DNA from: Blastomyces gilchristii SLH14081
Lineage: Eukaryota; Ascomycota; Eurotiomycetes; Onygenales; Ajellomycetaceae
Direction of reading: 5' to 3'
Assembly: GCF_000003855.2 (NCBI RefSeq)
Contig: NW_003101680.1
Span: 4,318,731-4,382,730 of the forward strand
DNA: 64,000 bases
The notes beneath the pieces are model-generated. The model had not been told where the DNA came from, searched no databases, and worked only from the letters and a program-made list of their open reading frames with translations. Positions 46,494-58,600 of the stretch are shown here, one piece after another; position 1 is the stretch's first letter, and each line of letters opens with the position of its first letter. A program made the position numbers and the translations under genes.

Positions 46494-48072
46494 TCCGTTC
46501 CCTTCTCAACTGACTTCTGACTGGCAGCCATCAGGCATCATAGAAGAAGATAATGAGCTTGAGTGAGTAGACTGACCGCTGGGACCATGAATTTCATGTT
46601 TGATCCCATTTGGTCTGATCTCATACATTTCTTGACGTGAGTTCCACCAGGACCAAGCCTTAAAAAAATCTGAAAATGAACCATTTCTGAGAGAAATGAT
46701 GTGAAAAATGACCAGATTTAATTCAAGAACAGTGAAATGAGAGTAATTTCTCAGAATAAACTGTGAAAGATGATCATTCTTTCAAAATCAGAATGAGACT
46801 GAGACTGAAGATCAAAATCAGTCTTATTCAGTTCATTCAGTGATTGCTTATATAATCAGAATTTGGTAATGATTATTGATAATACTCATGAAATAATTAA
46901 ATACATTCTTATACAAGTTTATTCTTTACTTTCTCATGAAAACTACACTTCTCTGATATACTGTGATCAGAGGTATTAAACTGTCTAATAATTCTATGTT
47001 TTATAATCATGAGTTTCTTGATTATTTCTTCTTATAATTGTCTTCAGTGATAGTAATAAATATCTCAACTTGAGTTGAACTTTCACTTCATTCTTATCTC
47101 TGTCAATGAAATTGTCAGAATATCATATATTATCAGTGCAACAGTTGAATATATACTCTCAACAATTTTTCATAACTCTAGAATTGATTTGATGTGTAAA
47201 TTCATCAGATTATCTTGAAGATAGCAGTTAAATTCAGTTTTATAAGCATATAGTTTTATCTGATTTTTAATTATAATTAATATATATAAGTTCTGTTTCA
47301 AAGTTAGTATTATAGTTCTATATAATATGAAGTGTTATCAAAGATTGTTACTTATTAGAGAATTGTATTTCACTATCTTCACATCTTTAATATCTGCTTG
47401 TTCAAATCTCTGATAGTTAGTATTGTAGTAGTCTCAGATTAATTTGATATATAAGTCTTATTTCTTCTCTATTCAATCTTGAGAAGTGTAGATATTAACT
47501 TGATAAGAGAAATCTAGTAGAGCTGCTACAGTATAGTACTCTGCAAAAGATTGTTCAGTTTTGCTGTAATAATATGCTAGTTTATTTCTTACAGTAATAA
47601 TAGCCTGCACTATAGCATTATTTCAGACTGAATTTCTTTTTAAGTGATTTAACTGCTTCTTAAGATGAGTAAATAAACTGTTATATACTTATCAGACTGA
47701 CTGCAGCATTGATGTACAAGTGATTGAGACTGTCTTTATTATTTTATAAAACTAAAACAGTAAATCAATCATATATTTCAACTAAGTTCACTTTATATCA
47801 GAAAGTTTCAATATCTGAATCTTTTCTCAATCAGAGTATTGCACTCAATGATTAATTATCTGACATAATTAAAGAGTCTGAACAGTTATCTCATATGTTG
47901 AACTTCACTGTGTTTTAACATTCTGTATCATATTCAGTGATGTGACTGATTTATTTATTTATTAAATATCATGAAATTATTATTATTATTTAGAGAAGGT
48001 ACAAATTGTATTAGCAATGTTTTGAATCTGTGATATTTAAATTATTAGTCAATCTATTCAAAATTAATAGTA

Positions 48073-48132
48073 GTGTTATTAAAAAGTGTTATTAAAAAGC
48101 AATATTAAAAAGTGTTATTAAAAAACATTATC
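48073..48132. repeat. Short tandem repeat, GTGTTATTAAAAA units
   Basis: Four imperfect 13-14-base units in a row inside the hAT-like element. Single related units recur near 48866 and 50130. Confidence 0.7.
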
Positions 48133-48158
48133 TTTTATAAAGTGAATATAAAAGTTAC

Positions 48159-48431
48159 TTGAGTAATTACTTTCATCTTATTCTTATTTCAAGAATCAGT
48201 CATCTCATTATTCTTTATCTTGATATTAAGATTCTTTATCAGTGTTTATATCACAAGTTGAACCACATGAGTAATGCAGAGAATATGACCTTGTTTATCA
48301 TTTCAGAAATACAAAGCCAATTTTTACTTCAAGCTCTTTATTATAGTGTAGTTATTCACAGCATTATCAGTTATAATTGTAAGAAGACTGAGACTAATAT
48401 CTCAATAGTTATTTTTAATCACAGTTATTAA
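48159..48431 (+). other. Open frame in the hAT-like element, unrecognised
   Basis: 90 codons reading MSNYFHLILISRISHLIILY and so on, rich in Ile/Leu/His. No transposase motif is recognised. It may be a remnant of the element's own gene or chance in C-poor DNA. Confidence 0.2.
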
Positions 48432-49635
48432 TATCTCTGTTATATAATTCTCAGTATGACTACTGATCAATGATTCAAATTTAATTAATATCTCTTAATA
48501 AGTTCAGTTCTCATTAATATAATAACATATAACTCTTATGAATGTAAGATTATTTATACTAGTTCATACATTCACTGTGAGAGACACTCTTTGATGATTC
48601 TTTAACTCTGATTCTAGATGTTGTATATTAACTTTGTAGTATATCTCAAGGTTGAACTGAAGACAGAATTGATGTAGAATATAAAGATTTGAATTAAGTA
48701 TTTAAAGAAGTGTTCAGAATTCAGGATTTTTAATTGATTGAAGAGAAAGATTCAGAGATATACATATATAAAGTAATTATTCACAGCAGTTATCAGATAA
48801 GAGTTATGAAATCAGAGTACTGATATATAATTATTTTCACATGATTTTCTTCAAATTAGAAAGTTAGTGTTATTAAAAATTGTTATCTAATAGAGTAACT
48901 TATCAGCTCAGTAGTAATTTTCTGATTATTTTTCTTTTATTATCTGCATTCTGATGACTTCAGATGTCAGAAAATTTCCTTAGAGCTATAATCAGTTTAT
49001 GATGAATATTTCTGAATGAAGTTGCAGTGATTATAGCAGAGTGATAACTCTTCAGTAATCTGTAATATAATCTGTTGATAATTATTTCATAGTTCATCTC
49101 AGTGTTTGTGTTGAGTTTTTTATAAATTTTGTGATCTGAAATCAGATGTAAAGAATGAAGTAATTATTTATCATGATTAATAGAGAGCATTCTGTGATGA
49201 ATTATAAATAATATAGACTTTGTAATTTACAGTGATTTCTTGAAGAGTTTATAAATCTTCAATAGAAGTAAAAGAAGTGAAAGAAGTGAATTCAGAAGAC
49301 ATGATAATAATTTAAGAAAGATAATAATTTATTTTCAATAACTGATCACTGATGTGTATAAGAAGAATTAATATAAGAGAAAATAATCTTGTCTCTTAGC
49401 TTAGTTATAATTTTAGTACTAACTCAGATTAAATATCATCAATGTATAAAAGTAAATGAACAATCTTGATTAATCTCTGTCATATTTCTTGAAATATATT
49501 AATATTGTGAAAGAGAGTGTGATTAAATTATATTATCAGATAATATCATTAAAAATATATTAATATAATAAATATCAATATTGAAAAAATGTTGATACTT
49601 ATACATTATAGTGATTTGTGAATCATGATAGTTAA

Positions 49636-49656
49636 ATATATATATATATATATATT
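49636..49656. repeat. (TA)n microsatellite
   Basis: About ten TA units inside the hAT-like element; no sign of function. Confidence 0.8.
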
Positions 49657-50619
49657 ATTCCTGACTTGATTACAACTTGTACAATAATTTTTAAAAACTT
49701 AAAATTAATTTTAATTATTAATAATTATGAACTTATAATTAACTAATATAAAAAGAAAAAAACTTTTTCTACTCATTATCTTTCTACTCTTTCTCATTCT
49801 TCTTATTATTCTTTATAATTCACTTCTCATTCTTCTTCTCCTTCTTCTTCTTCTTATCTGAAATAATAATCATCTCAAAATCTCTCTCTGCTGTCTTCTC
49901 AGAGAAGAGTTTCTGCTGCTTTCTCTCAGTCAGATCAATCTGCATCTCAAAATCTCACATTTTCTGATCTGCTGTCTCAGGTTTCATCTCAGTAATAAGC
50001 AGATTGACATGCTCAGAGAGCAGAGCTATCTTCTCAATATTCTGAATTATAAAGTACATTCAAGATCTGAACAAGGTCTTAATTCTCTTCTTCTCTGTCA
50101 GCTTCTGCTAATCAATTAGAGAACAGAAGTATTATTAAAAATCATTATCTCTTAATAAATAAAAAACTTATCAGTTTTGATTTCTTTGTCTTCTACTTTA
50201 ATTTCTTCTTAATCTTCTTCTGTCACTGCTTATTTATAGTAATACTCTTCTTCTCTCTCTCTCTCTTCATCTTGATCTTAAATTATTCTTAAGACTTCTT
50301 CTGATCTTATCACTGCTGTATGAGACTCTTCACTATCTTCTTCTTTAATCTCTTACAGATAGTGTCATCTGTATTATTTCTATACTTAGTTCAGTCTAAA
50401 TCTATCAAGAGTGTTACTTAAAATTGTTACTATTCTACTCTCTTACAGAGCCTCTTCAAGGCATTATAATATGTCTTACAATCTGTCTTCTCTCACTTAA
50501 ACATCTTCTTCTTCTCATGCCTTGATGGTCTGCTCACGCACCTTGATGATTCGCAGAACTGCAGAATATTTGAAGAGAGATGATATAATTAATTTCAGTG
50601 AGTATTAAAGAGAGGATAT

Positions 50620-50711
50620 GATAATAATAATAATAATGATGATAATGATGATGATAATGATAATAATAATAATAATGATGATAGTGATGATAATAATGAT
50701 AATAATGATAG

Positions 50712-50742
<31 letters not shown>
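50620..50742. repeat. (ATAATA/ATGATG) microsatellite
   Basis: About 120 bases of mixed AAT and GAT triplets. The antisense frame through it encodes runs of Tyr and His and is not a gene. Confidence 0.9.
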
Positions 50743-50743
<1 letters not shown>

Positions 50744-51165
50744 GAGAGAGTGCATTGAAATATATTACTGACTTATCAAATATAAAGAGACTTAAAGAAA
50801 ATATTAACAGCTTTCAGTAATGTACAGAAACAGCTATAGTATTGTATAGTAATATCATCTTCATTCAATGCATGCACTGTTGATATTCTTTGTATACAGT
50901 TATTATATAATCTGTATCAGAGATATATGCAGAAAACAGATCTTTGTTACTAGAACAAATGATTGCAGCAATTCTCTGTTTTTATATTATAAAGATAAGT
51001 TATTCTTATTTCTTTCTTCTCTCTTTTCTCTTCTTCAATCAATCACTAATTTCAAGCTGATATGAAAACTATTAAAACACTCTCAGAAATTCTCAAATTG
51101 AAGAGTATAGACTAATCAATTTTAAATACAGAAGAAATCAAATTATCTTCTACAGATTTAATTAC

Positions 51166-51384
51166 TCATTCCCTCTCAAATAAAACAGCAGTCACATCTC
51201 CCCCTCTCTCAATCAAATGAAACATGGCCTGTGAAAAGCAAGTATCACACCAGGTCATAATGGCCAACACAGCCTCAGTACACAGGGCTGTATATGTGCA
51301 GTGCATGCTGAACTGAGAGACTGTGTGAGTTGCAAACCAGTGACAGTATCTCAGAAAGAGCTGTGCAGTGTGAGAAAGCTGCAA
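51166..51384 (-). pseudogene. Cys/His-containing open frame in hAT-like element
   Basis: 72 codons reading MQLSHTAQLFLRYCHWFATH through MTWCDTCFSQAMFHLIERGG to VLFERE. It sits in a patch of less mutated DNA (GG and CC still present). It shares an LIERGG segment, and the underlying CCCCTCTCTCAATCAA, with the frame at 28656-29075 in Gypsy B. No family is named. It could be part of an exon of the element's protein or of another nested fragment. Confidence 0.3.
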
Positions 51385-51836
51385 CTCTTAATCACATGTA
51401 CAGAGAGTGAATTACTGCAGTAAGTGCATGTGTATTGAAGTAATACTTTTTAATAATACTCAGTCTCTGATATGATGAAAATAGAGTCTCTTCATGAGAT
51501 CTGTTTTTATCAGAAGTCAGAGAATCTTATATTTCTCAAGATCATCTTCACATGTCTTATCTATGAAATTGATGAGAAAAATCATTGATTTCAGCATTCT
51601 GTTCTTGATGCTATTCAAGTGATAGCAGAGTTCACTCTGATCATACTTTTTAAGTGTATATTTTCTAATTATTCACATTTATATAGATATATACTGATTA
51701 TTTATTAGATAATATTAAGATAATAACTCATTACAGCTGTGTTACTCTCACTGTGAGAGATATATAATTAGTAATGAATATTATAAAGACTCTGAAAAGT
51801 AAGTATTTTAAGAATACTGTAACTCAGTGATCTTGA

Positions 51837-52025
51837 TTTTTTTTTATTTTTGATTTTTTTTATTTTTTTCTTTTTCTTTTCTTTTTTTTTTCTTTCTCTT
51901 TCTTTCTCTTTTATTCTTTCTCTTCTTTTTTTCTTTCTCTTTTTTTTTTTTTTTATTGTGATTTTTTCTTATTATTTTATTTTTTGTTTTTTTGTTATTT
52001 TTTATATTTTATATTTTTTTTTAAT
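51837..52025. repeat. Poly(T)/TC-rich low-complexity tract
   Basis: About 190 bases of almost pure T with scattered C, A and G near the right end of the hAT-like element. A 68-codon Phe-rich frame through it is meaningless. Confidence 0.9.
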
Positions 52026-52399
52026 TAAAATGATATTAATTATAATCTGTGTTTAGAAAAGTAATGATATTTGATAATACTCTCTGTTGAATTTTCAATG
52101 AATGAGTACTATGTTATGATATTATGTAAGTGAGAAATGATTTCATAGTTTCATTTGATGTCATTTTCAATAATGAGATCAGAATGAAAATGTGACTAAG
52201 AATTCAAGCATATTCTTTATCTGAGACTAGATTTTTATTTGAAAAGTGAATCTGAAATCTTTAATATTTGAAATAACATGATTTGAAATCAATGTAATGA
52301 ATATAAATTATGATCAGAAGTAATGCTTTTAAGCAACATAATAACTGTAAAGTATGATTCTGATTCCAGACACGGTCACACAATCAGTCTATGAGTGAG

Positions 52400-52557
52400 A
52401 GATTGAGAATATTCTCAATAAAAGACCCTGCAGCTGCAGTCAGTAATATCTTGTGAAATGAGTCAGCTATAATCAACTGATCTGAACTCTGAGTTCTGTG
52501 TTATCTGAAACAGCGGCTCTTGACTGATGAGAACTGCTTCTAAAAGAAAGAGACTAA
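52400..52557 (+). mobile_element. Gypsy A copy 3, 3' end before LTR
   Basis: Matches the reverse complement of 9120-9283 of the inner copy. The polypurine tract at 52541-52557 is mutated (AAAGAAAGAGACTAA against GAAAGAAGGGGCTA). Confidence 0.85.
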
Positions 52558-52887
52558 TGTGATGAGCTGCGCCTGATCAATTATATAGACTATTTTATTA
52601 CACTTCATAGATTCTTTCACTTCACTTCATAGATTCTTTCACTTCACTCTTGAATATATATGCTCTGATTCTCAGTCATTCTCAATCATCAATTCTCAGC
52701 TGTTATAAATGCATATAGATTCTTCCACTCTGAAGCTTCACTGTGTACACTATCACATACATGTATAAATATTCATCTTAATTGCTGATTTCTACACCTT
52801 CTCTTTCTTTCCTTCTCTAACATTTTTCTCTTTGTTATATAAGACCTATCAATACAATACTGATCTATTCGGCGTAGACCTCTTACA
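52558..52887 (+). repeat. Gypsy A copy 3, 3' LTR
   Basis: 330 bp, with the same 22-bp tandem duplication as the LTR at 26956. It starts TGTGATGAGCTGCGCC, ends GACCTCTTACA and is followed by AAGTT (52888-52892). Confidence 0.93.
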
Positions 52888-52892
52888 AAGTT

Positions 52893-53941
52893 TCTTTTAT
52901 AAGCTTTATTTCTAGTTATATCACTCTCATTGATTATATTACTAAATTTATAAATTAAGATTTATAAATTAATCATAATCTGAGAGATATAGTTATTAAT
53001 TATCTAATATTTTAAAGTTAAGTTTTCAGAGTAATTAAATATTAGATATTTAAAAATTTATATAATTATTAATATCTGAATAAATCTGAAAATTATTTTA
53101 TTAACTCTAACTTACTGTTTCAGATATAATACTTTTAAAAGTACTTGAGTTTAAAGTACTTGTAATTCAAAGGTTTCTTATATTAGTGTATAATTACAGA
53201 CGTACACTGACTTCTTATATATATTATACTAAATTAATTAGTGACTGCTATAACTCTTTTACATTTATAAGCATGTTTAAAAGCAGCTGTATTATTATTC
53301 AGTAATTGTATATTCTTCTGAATCACATTCTTCTTCATCAGATTTAGTCATATTTATATAATTATAATATAAGCTCTAGCTTTATACGGATTAGTACACT
53401 GCTAGTATTTATAATTATACAGTCTATCTCTAATCTGACTAGTATTCTTTTTATATTCTCACAAAGAAACTTTTACTATATTATACTACTTATTTACTAA
53501 CTTTTTTCATTCTTCAATTATCTTCTTCATCATTGTCATTGTTAAATACTATTATCTTATTTAAGATTTCTGCTTCTTTTTCTATTCAATATCTTCTATT
53601 TATTCATCTATTATATTGTACACATTTCTGATGGTGACTCTCTGTTCTTATAATAAGTATTATTATAGTACTCATACTGAGTAGTTTGTTAGCAGTAAGT
53701 ATAATATACTATAAAATATAATCAGAACTTGTTTTTCTTCTAATAATTATTAGAATGTATTATTATGAATAATATATCTTCTTTATCTTCTTATATATTC
53801 TTGACTGTTTTTCTTCTCAGCAGACTTCTAATCATGTCTTCTGACATGATTTTGCATAAACACAGATACTGATATATTTGTTTTTATTTGTATAGAATCT
53901 TTATATATTAACAGATTCATATTCACTGATGATAGTGAACT
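52893..53941. other. AT-rich spacer, no feature recognised
   Basis: About 1 kb of very AT-rich DNA that was continuous with 26767-26950 before Gypsy A copy 3 inserted. No reading frame above chance length and no match to the other elements in the window was seen. It could be an older, fully decayed element. Confidence 0.5.
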
Positions 53942-54254
53942 TGTGGCGGGCTGCGCCCGATCAATTATATAGACTATTTCATTACACTCCACAGATTTCA
54001 ACTGCTTCATTCTCAAACGCGTACGCTCCGATTCTCGGCCATTCTTGATTGCCAATCCTCGGCCGCCACGAACGCGTACACTCTGATTCTCAGCCATTCT
54101 TGATCGCTGATTCTCAGCCACTACATACACATATAAATATTCACTTTGATCTCTGATTCTCACACTTTCTCTTTTCTTTCCTTCTTTAATGTTTTTCTCT
54201 TTGTTATATAAGATCTATATATTATATTAATCTATTCAGTGTAGACTTCTTACA
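53942..54254 (+). repeat. Gypsy A copy 4, 5' LTR, variant structure, weakly mutated
   Basis: The 313-bp LTR runs from TGTGGCGGGCTGCGCCCG to CTTCTTACA. It retains CGCGTACG, CTCGGCC and CGGCCGCCACG. Compared with the 309-bp form it carries a second copy of a block of about 50 bases (beginning ACGCGTAC) and lacks a block of similar size containing TCTCCCGCCTC, so it is a distinct LTR variant. Confidence 0.9.
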
Positions 54255-54532
54255 CTAGAAAAATGTTCATCATCTTCTCATTAGAAATAATTATTCATTG
54301 AGAGATATCTGAACATGTAACAATATGTAAGAAATAGAGAAACAGTCAAACAGTTAAGTGAACACTGAGTTCTCAGATAGAAGCGTGCTTATCAGTCACT
54401 CTGCTCTGTAATAAGATATTACAAAGAGAATATCAGTAAAAGACCTGAGAGTTCTGACACTTAGATATATGAGATATTCATACAATTACACTTCTTTAAG
54501 ATTTTACAGATATTATACACTCAATGAACAAC

Positions 54533-55285
54533 ATGTCTAATGACAATATAAGAGAACTCTCAAATGCAAGCATAGAAGTGATATCACAGTGACTCTGAGC
54601 AATGTTAAAATTATAACAGCAATAAATAGCTGATATATATGCAACTTAACAATGTCAATATGAAGAGATTCAATGATTAATTCATGCAATTTTAACATCT
54701 ACATAATTGAATATAAAAGCACTGAAGAACCACTTAGATACTCTCATATATTTCAATACTTTCAATCTCACTCTCTACTCATCATAAAGAATGGAAATAC
54801 TCATAAAACTGAGTATAGATGAAGATGTCATCAGTTCATTAATCAATCAAGATTGATATATCAATGAATGATTGAAGAATCATATGAAACAGAAGTTTCA
54901 TTCATGAATGAAAGCATGTAAACCAGCATTGTAAATATCTAACAATATTATGAAACATCTTGATGTTCTGTTCTGAGATACTGCCATGCAACAGAAAGTA
55001 TTAGATTGATTACAGAGTGTCTGACAGAGAAATACTTCTCTTACAACATTCATCTCTGACTTTAACACTAAGATTCTAGAAGCAGGTGATCAATCTTGAA
55101 AGAATTGAATGAAGATTAGCATGCTTAAGAAGACATTGACTTTCAAACTCTTACAGACTCTTATAAGCACAGACAAAGACCAGACTTATGAAGACTTCTG
55201 CACACAGCTTCAGACATTGAATGACTGTCTTATCAAGCTTAAGAGTATACAGAACAGTGACAGAAGACATTACATCTCAGTAACT
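54533..55285 (+). pseudogene. Gypsy A gag remnant (copy 4, N-terminal part)
   Basis: The ATG at 54533 starts MSNDNIRELSNASIEVISQ, then a stop where an Arg or Gln codon was. The open block from 55109 reads MKISMLKKTLTFKLLQTLIS and DKDQTYEDFCTQLQT, as in the outer copy at 15285. It is cut after ...HYISVT by LINE 2; the left TSD is ACATCTCAGTAACT (55272-55285). The gag continues at 62948. Confidence 0.8.
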
Positions 55286-55654
55286 ATTACTATTATTATT
55301 CTTTAATTATAGATGTATGCAGTCAGAGACTATGATATCTACCTGAGAACTTTTAGTTCTCAGGGTTTTTCCTATATCTGTAAAGTTAACTATTATACAT
55401 TCATCAATTTCAGATATGCAAAATCAGAAAATTCCAGCTCAGAATACAAAAACTGTTTACAAATTGCAGTGTTTTAACATCTTCTGATACTTTGAAATCA
55501 TTTGACAATTCCATGACAAAGGAAAAGAGAACACAGTCTTAAAGATAGACATATTAAATAGATAGATAGAAAGGAATTGAAAGAAAAAGATAAAGTAAAG
55601 AGAGACTGTAACAAAACAAATTATTAAAAAATAGTATATAGCTGTTTTAACAGA

Positions 55655-58600
55655 CTATATCTGATTGATTTCCTCCTTTTCATATTCAGATATTTCTGAA
55701 TTTAGCTATTTTCTTATAGCTGCTTGAGTTTCTGATAGAAAGTCTATTAAGTATTTAATTCCTGTCTCAGTTGAGAATAAGAATCTCATATTTAATTGAT
55801 TTAAATCATACTTCTCTTTCAATCTGACTCTGAGACTATTGTATAATACACTGTGTATTATAATATGCTCAGAATTCTCATTTGTATTGCAGAATGAGCA
55901 TTCTATTGAGTTAAATCTATCATCAAATCTTTGTATATAAGATTTGAAATAGCCATGTTCTAGTTTCAGCTGTATTATAGATGAGAATATTTTCTTTTTA
56001 CATTTAATTGAACAAGATTTTCACTTGAGTTTTGTTTCAAATCTTGAATAATGTATACTCTTCTTTTATTTCTGCCAGCTTTCATTTCACTTGTCTAAAT
56101 AAGATTCTTTTATTTTTCTCTTTATAAAATATCAGAACATAATTTTTTGAATAGATCTGCTTAATTCTGCACTCTTTTTTACAGCTGAATCAGTCAATTC
56201 ATTGTCATGAATATTCATATGAGCAGGAACTCAGTGCAGATGAATTATCAGCTTTGATATTCTTCTCTTTTGAATTTTCAAAACAGAGTTTAAGATCAGT
56301 TCAAGATTTATTTGATCATTATAAATCTGACTATTTCTAAGTCTTTTTAAAGCAGCTTGACTATCAGAGAATATTCATATCTCTTTCAAACTATTTCCTC
56401 TTTTATAAGATTTTATTTCAATGAGTTTGAAAGCTTTCACTATTACAAATAGTTCAGCATCAAAGACTTCAGATTCACAGCCTAAATTTCAGAAATCTGA
56501 GATAAAATTGATATTATCTTCAGTATAAGCAATGCCTGCATCTAATCTATTTAAATTCTCATTTTTTAAGTCATCTGAATAAATCAGAATAGAGTCTTTT
56601 ATATTGATTGTAGAAATTCTCTTCAAATACTGTTCATATTCTTTCTCTTTAGATAGTTCACTTATTTACAAGTCTATAAGAGATTCAAGCTTTTCTCTTC
56701 AGAGAGATAACTTCTCATGATCAACTCTTTCAACATTTAAAGAAGAAAATTGATTTTTAATCAGAGAGTATAGTCTGTACAGTTGAGAAGGCATCTTCTT
56801 TGAAGAATTATTTTCATTTCAATCAAGAAATCTATTTCAATCTAGTTCATTTCCAGAGTTAATTGATGAAAATGAAGAAGAGACTCTTTCTCTGATTATA
56901 TGATTTAAGCTCATCTTTATAACTCTCAGAGTATAGTTTATACAGGTCTTTTCAAATCTAATAGCAGAAGAAGAAATTAAAGCTTCAATTTTCATTGCTT
57001 TAATAGAAGATGATTTGAATACTCTCAGAATTCTTCTCAAGACTCTGTTTTACAGACTTTGAAAGAGTTCAGTGAAATTCTCTTGATTATTTCATCAAAC
57101 TTGAACTTCATAATCAGCTACTGATGTAATACAGGCTATATATAACTGTCTCATAGTCTGGAAGGATAGACCTCTCTCTGTATTTGATAGTCTGATTATG
57201 TTGTTCAATAGTCTTTCTGCCTTGACAGTTCTTTGTTGAATGTAATATTTAAAATTCAACTTAGAGTTTAATCATACTTCTAATCATTTAATATTAACAC
57301 TGAGTTTAATCTCTCTATTTAAAAGAGTTAGAGATAGTTCTTTCTCATTGAATTTAGAAAAGAAATGAATTAACTCAGTTTTATTCATATTAAATTAAAT
57401 TTAATTGATATCTGCTTTAACAAAGATTTTCTTTGCAGCTTCTTCAATCACTTTCAAATTCTCTTTGATAGTTTTTAAGCTGTAGACTAGACTAATATCA
57501 TTCACATAACTCAGAGATCACACTATTCTCATATTTCTATTTTTGAATAGATATGCAGTGTATATTGCAAATAAAATGAGTGAGATTGAAGATTCTTACA
57601 GTACTTCTATTTTTATCTCAGTCTTGTCTTATTTCATTTCATCAAAGAAAAGTTATATAATTCTTTTAAATATAAAACAGTTAACTCATTTTATTAGAAA
57701 AAGTGACAGTTTTAATATCTTCAAAGTCTGAATTAACTTTGACTTTGAAACATAATCAAATGCTTCTTTTATATCAATAAAAACTGCAGTTGAGACCAGA
57801 TCTTCATGCTTTACTATCTGAATATCATGAATAACTGAGAGAACAGTGTCAATTGCAGAACACTGTTTTCTATCTCTCATTTATTCACTGAATAACAGAG
57901 AATTACTGATAGAGCTTATAAAAGATAGTTAAATAGCTATTATCTTTTCTAAAACCTTTTCTAGACAGTTCAATAGAGATATTACTCTATATAACTTGAG
58001 AATTGAAGTTTTTCTATTAGATTTTATAAGAATTACTTCAGTGACTTCTCTTCAGTATTCAGAATGATATTCATTTTTCAAGAGATTGAAAAAGAGCTCA
58101 AAATATTCATTCTTTAAGTAGAAGTATGTATTTTGAATGATCAAGTGATTAATTAAATCAGGCTCTGTAGCAGTTTTAACTGAACTTGAGAAGATAGCTG
58201 ACTCTAATTCATCTTGAGTAAGATCAGGCCATTCTCAGTTATTTTCATTAAAATAGTTAAGAAGTGATATATTCTCTTTCTCTGAATCTGAATCTGATAA
58301 GTTTTGAAAGAGAGTTCTTATAAAAGCTTGATATTTTTTCTCAAAAGAGTTTACTGTATATGATTCATTCTGAAACTTATATTCTAAGATTGAAAGTTTT
58401 GCTACACTTCTTATTTTAGTATAGTTAAAAGCTTTAAAAACTTCCTTTTCTTATGCTTCTTTAAGAAACTTATTTCAGCAGTCTGTTTTAACTCTTTTAA
58501 TATCTGAAAAATATTCATTTCTGACAGTTTTGAACTCTTTATCAGAAATTATATCATTCTTTCAATCTCTTCTAGCAGTAGTCAATTGTTTTCTTTTAGA

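Larger units (their letters stand above)
43049..46567 (+). mobile_element. Gypsy A copy 3, gag to integrase-deletion segment
   Basis: Coding part of copy 3 between LINE 1 and the hAT-like element. It begins with the right LINE TSD (43049-43060) and ends with the left hAT TSD (46560-46567). It aligns with the inner copy, reverse complemented, except for the lost integrase block near 46494. Confidence 0.9.
46568..52391. mobile_element. hAT-like DNA transposon, 5.8 kb, no transposase recognised
   Basis: The insertion interrupts Gypsy A copy 3 with an exact 8-bp duplication TGAGTGAG (46560-46567 and 52392-52399). Its ends are inverted: TAGACTGACCGCTGGGACC at the left and, reversed, TAGACTGATTGTGTGACC at the right. 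An 8-bp TSD with TAG-type terminal inverted repeats is the hAT signature. P-type elements also give 8 bp, so the superfamily is an inference. The interior is AT-rich and mutated. I cannot identify a transposase, BED zinc finger or hATC dimerisation domain. The left 100 bases and patches near 50500-50570 and 51160-51420 are less mutated. It may contain further nested DNA or be a non-autonomous derivative. Confidence 0.75.
26956..52887 (+). mobile_element. Gypsy A copy 3, expanded to 26 kb by nested insertions
   Basis: The two LTRs (26956-27285 and 52558-52887) are each 330 bp, share a 22-bp tandem duplication not seen in the other copies, and are flanked by the same 5-bp repeat AAGTT (26951-26955, 52888-52892). 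They therefore belong to one element on the plus strand. Its own sequence is 26956-27602, 43049-46567 and 52392-52887, less than 5 kb in all. The rest is a LINE (with Gypsy B inside) and a hAT-like element. Relative to the inner copy at 8811 it also lacks about 1.15 kb covering most of integrase, with the junction near 46494. Confidence 0.92.

Noticed and set aside
50534..50755. Tyr/His-repeat protein frame
   Set aside because: Direct product of an AAT/GAT microsatellite.
51850..52056. Phe-rich 68-codon frame
   Set aside because: Poly(T) low-complexity tract.
53828..54163. 111-codon minus-strand frame
   Set aside because: It spans the boundary of the Gypsy A LTR at 53942 and is antisense to it; not a gene.
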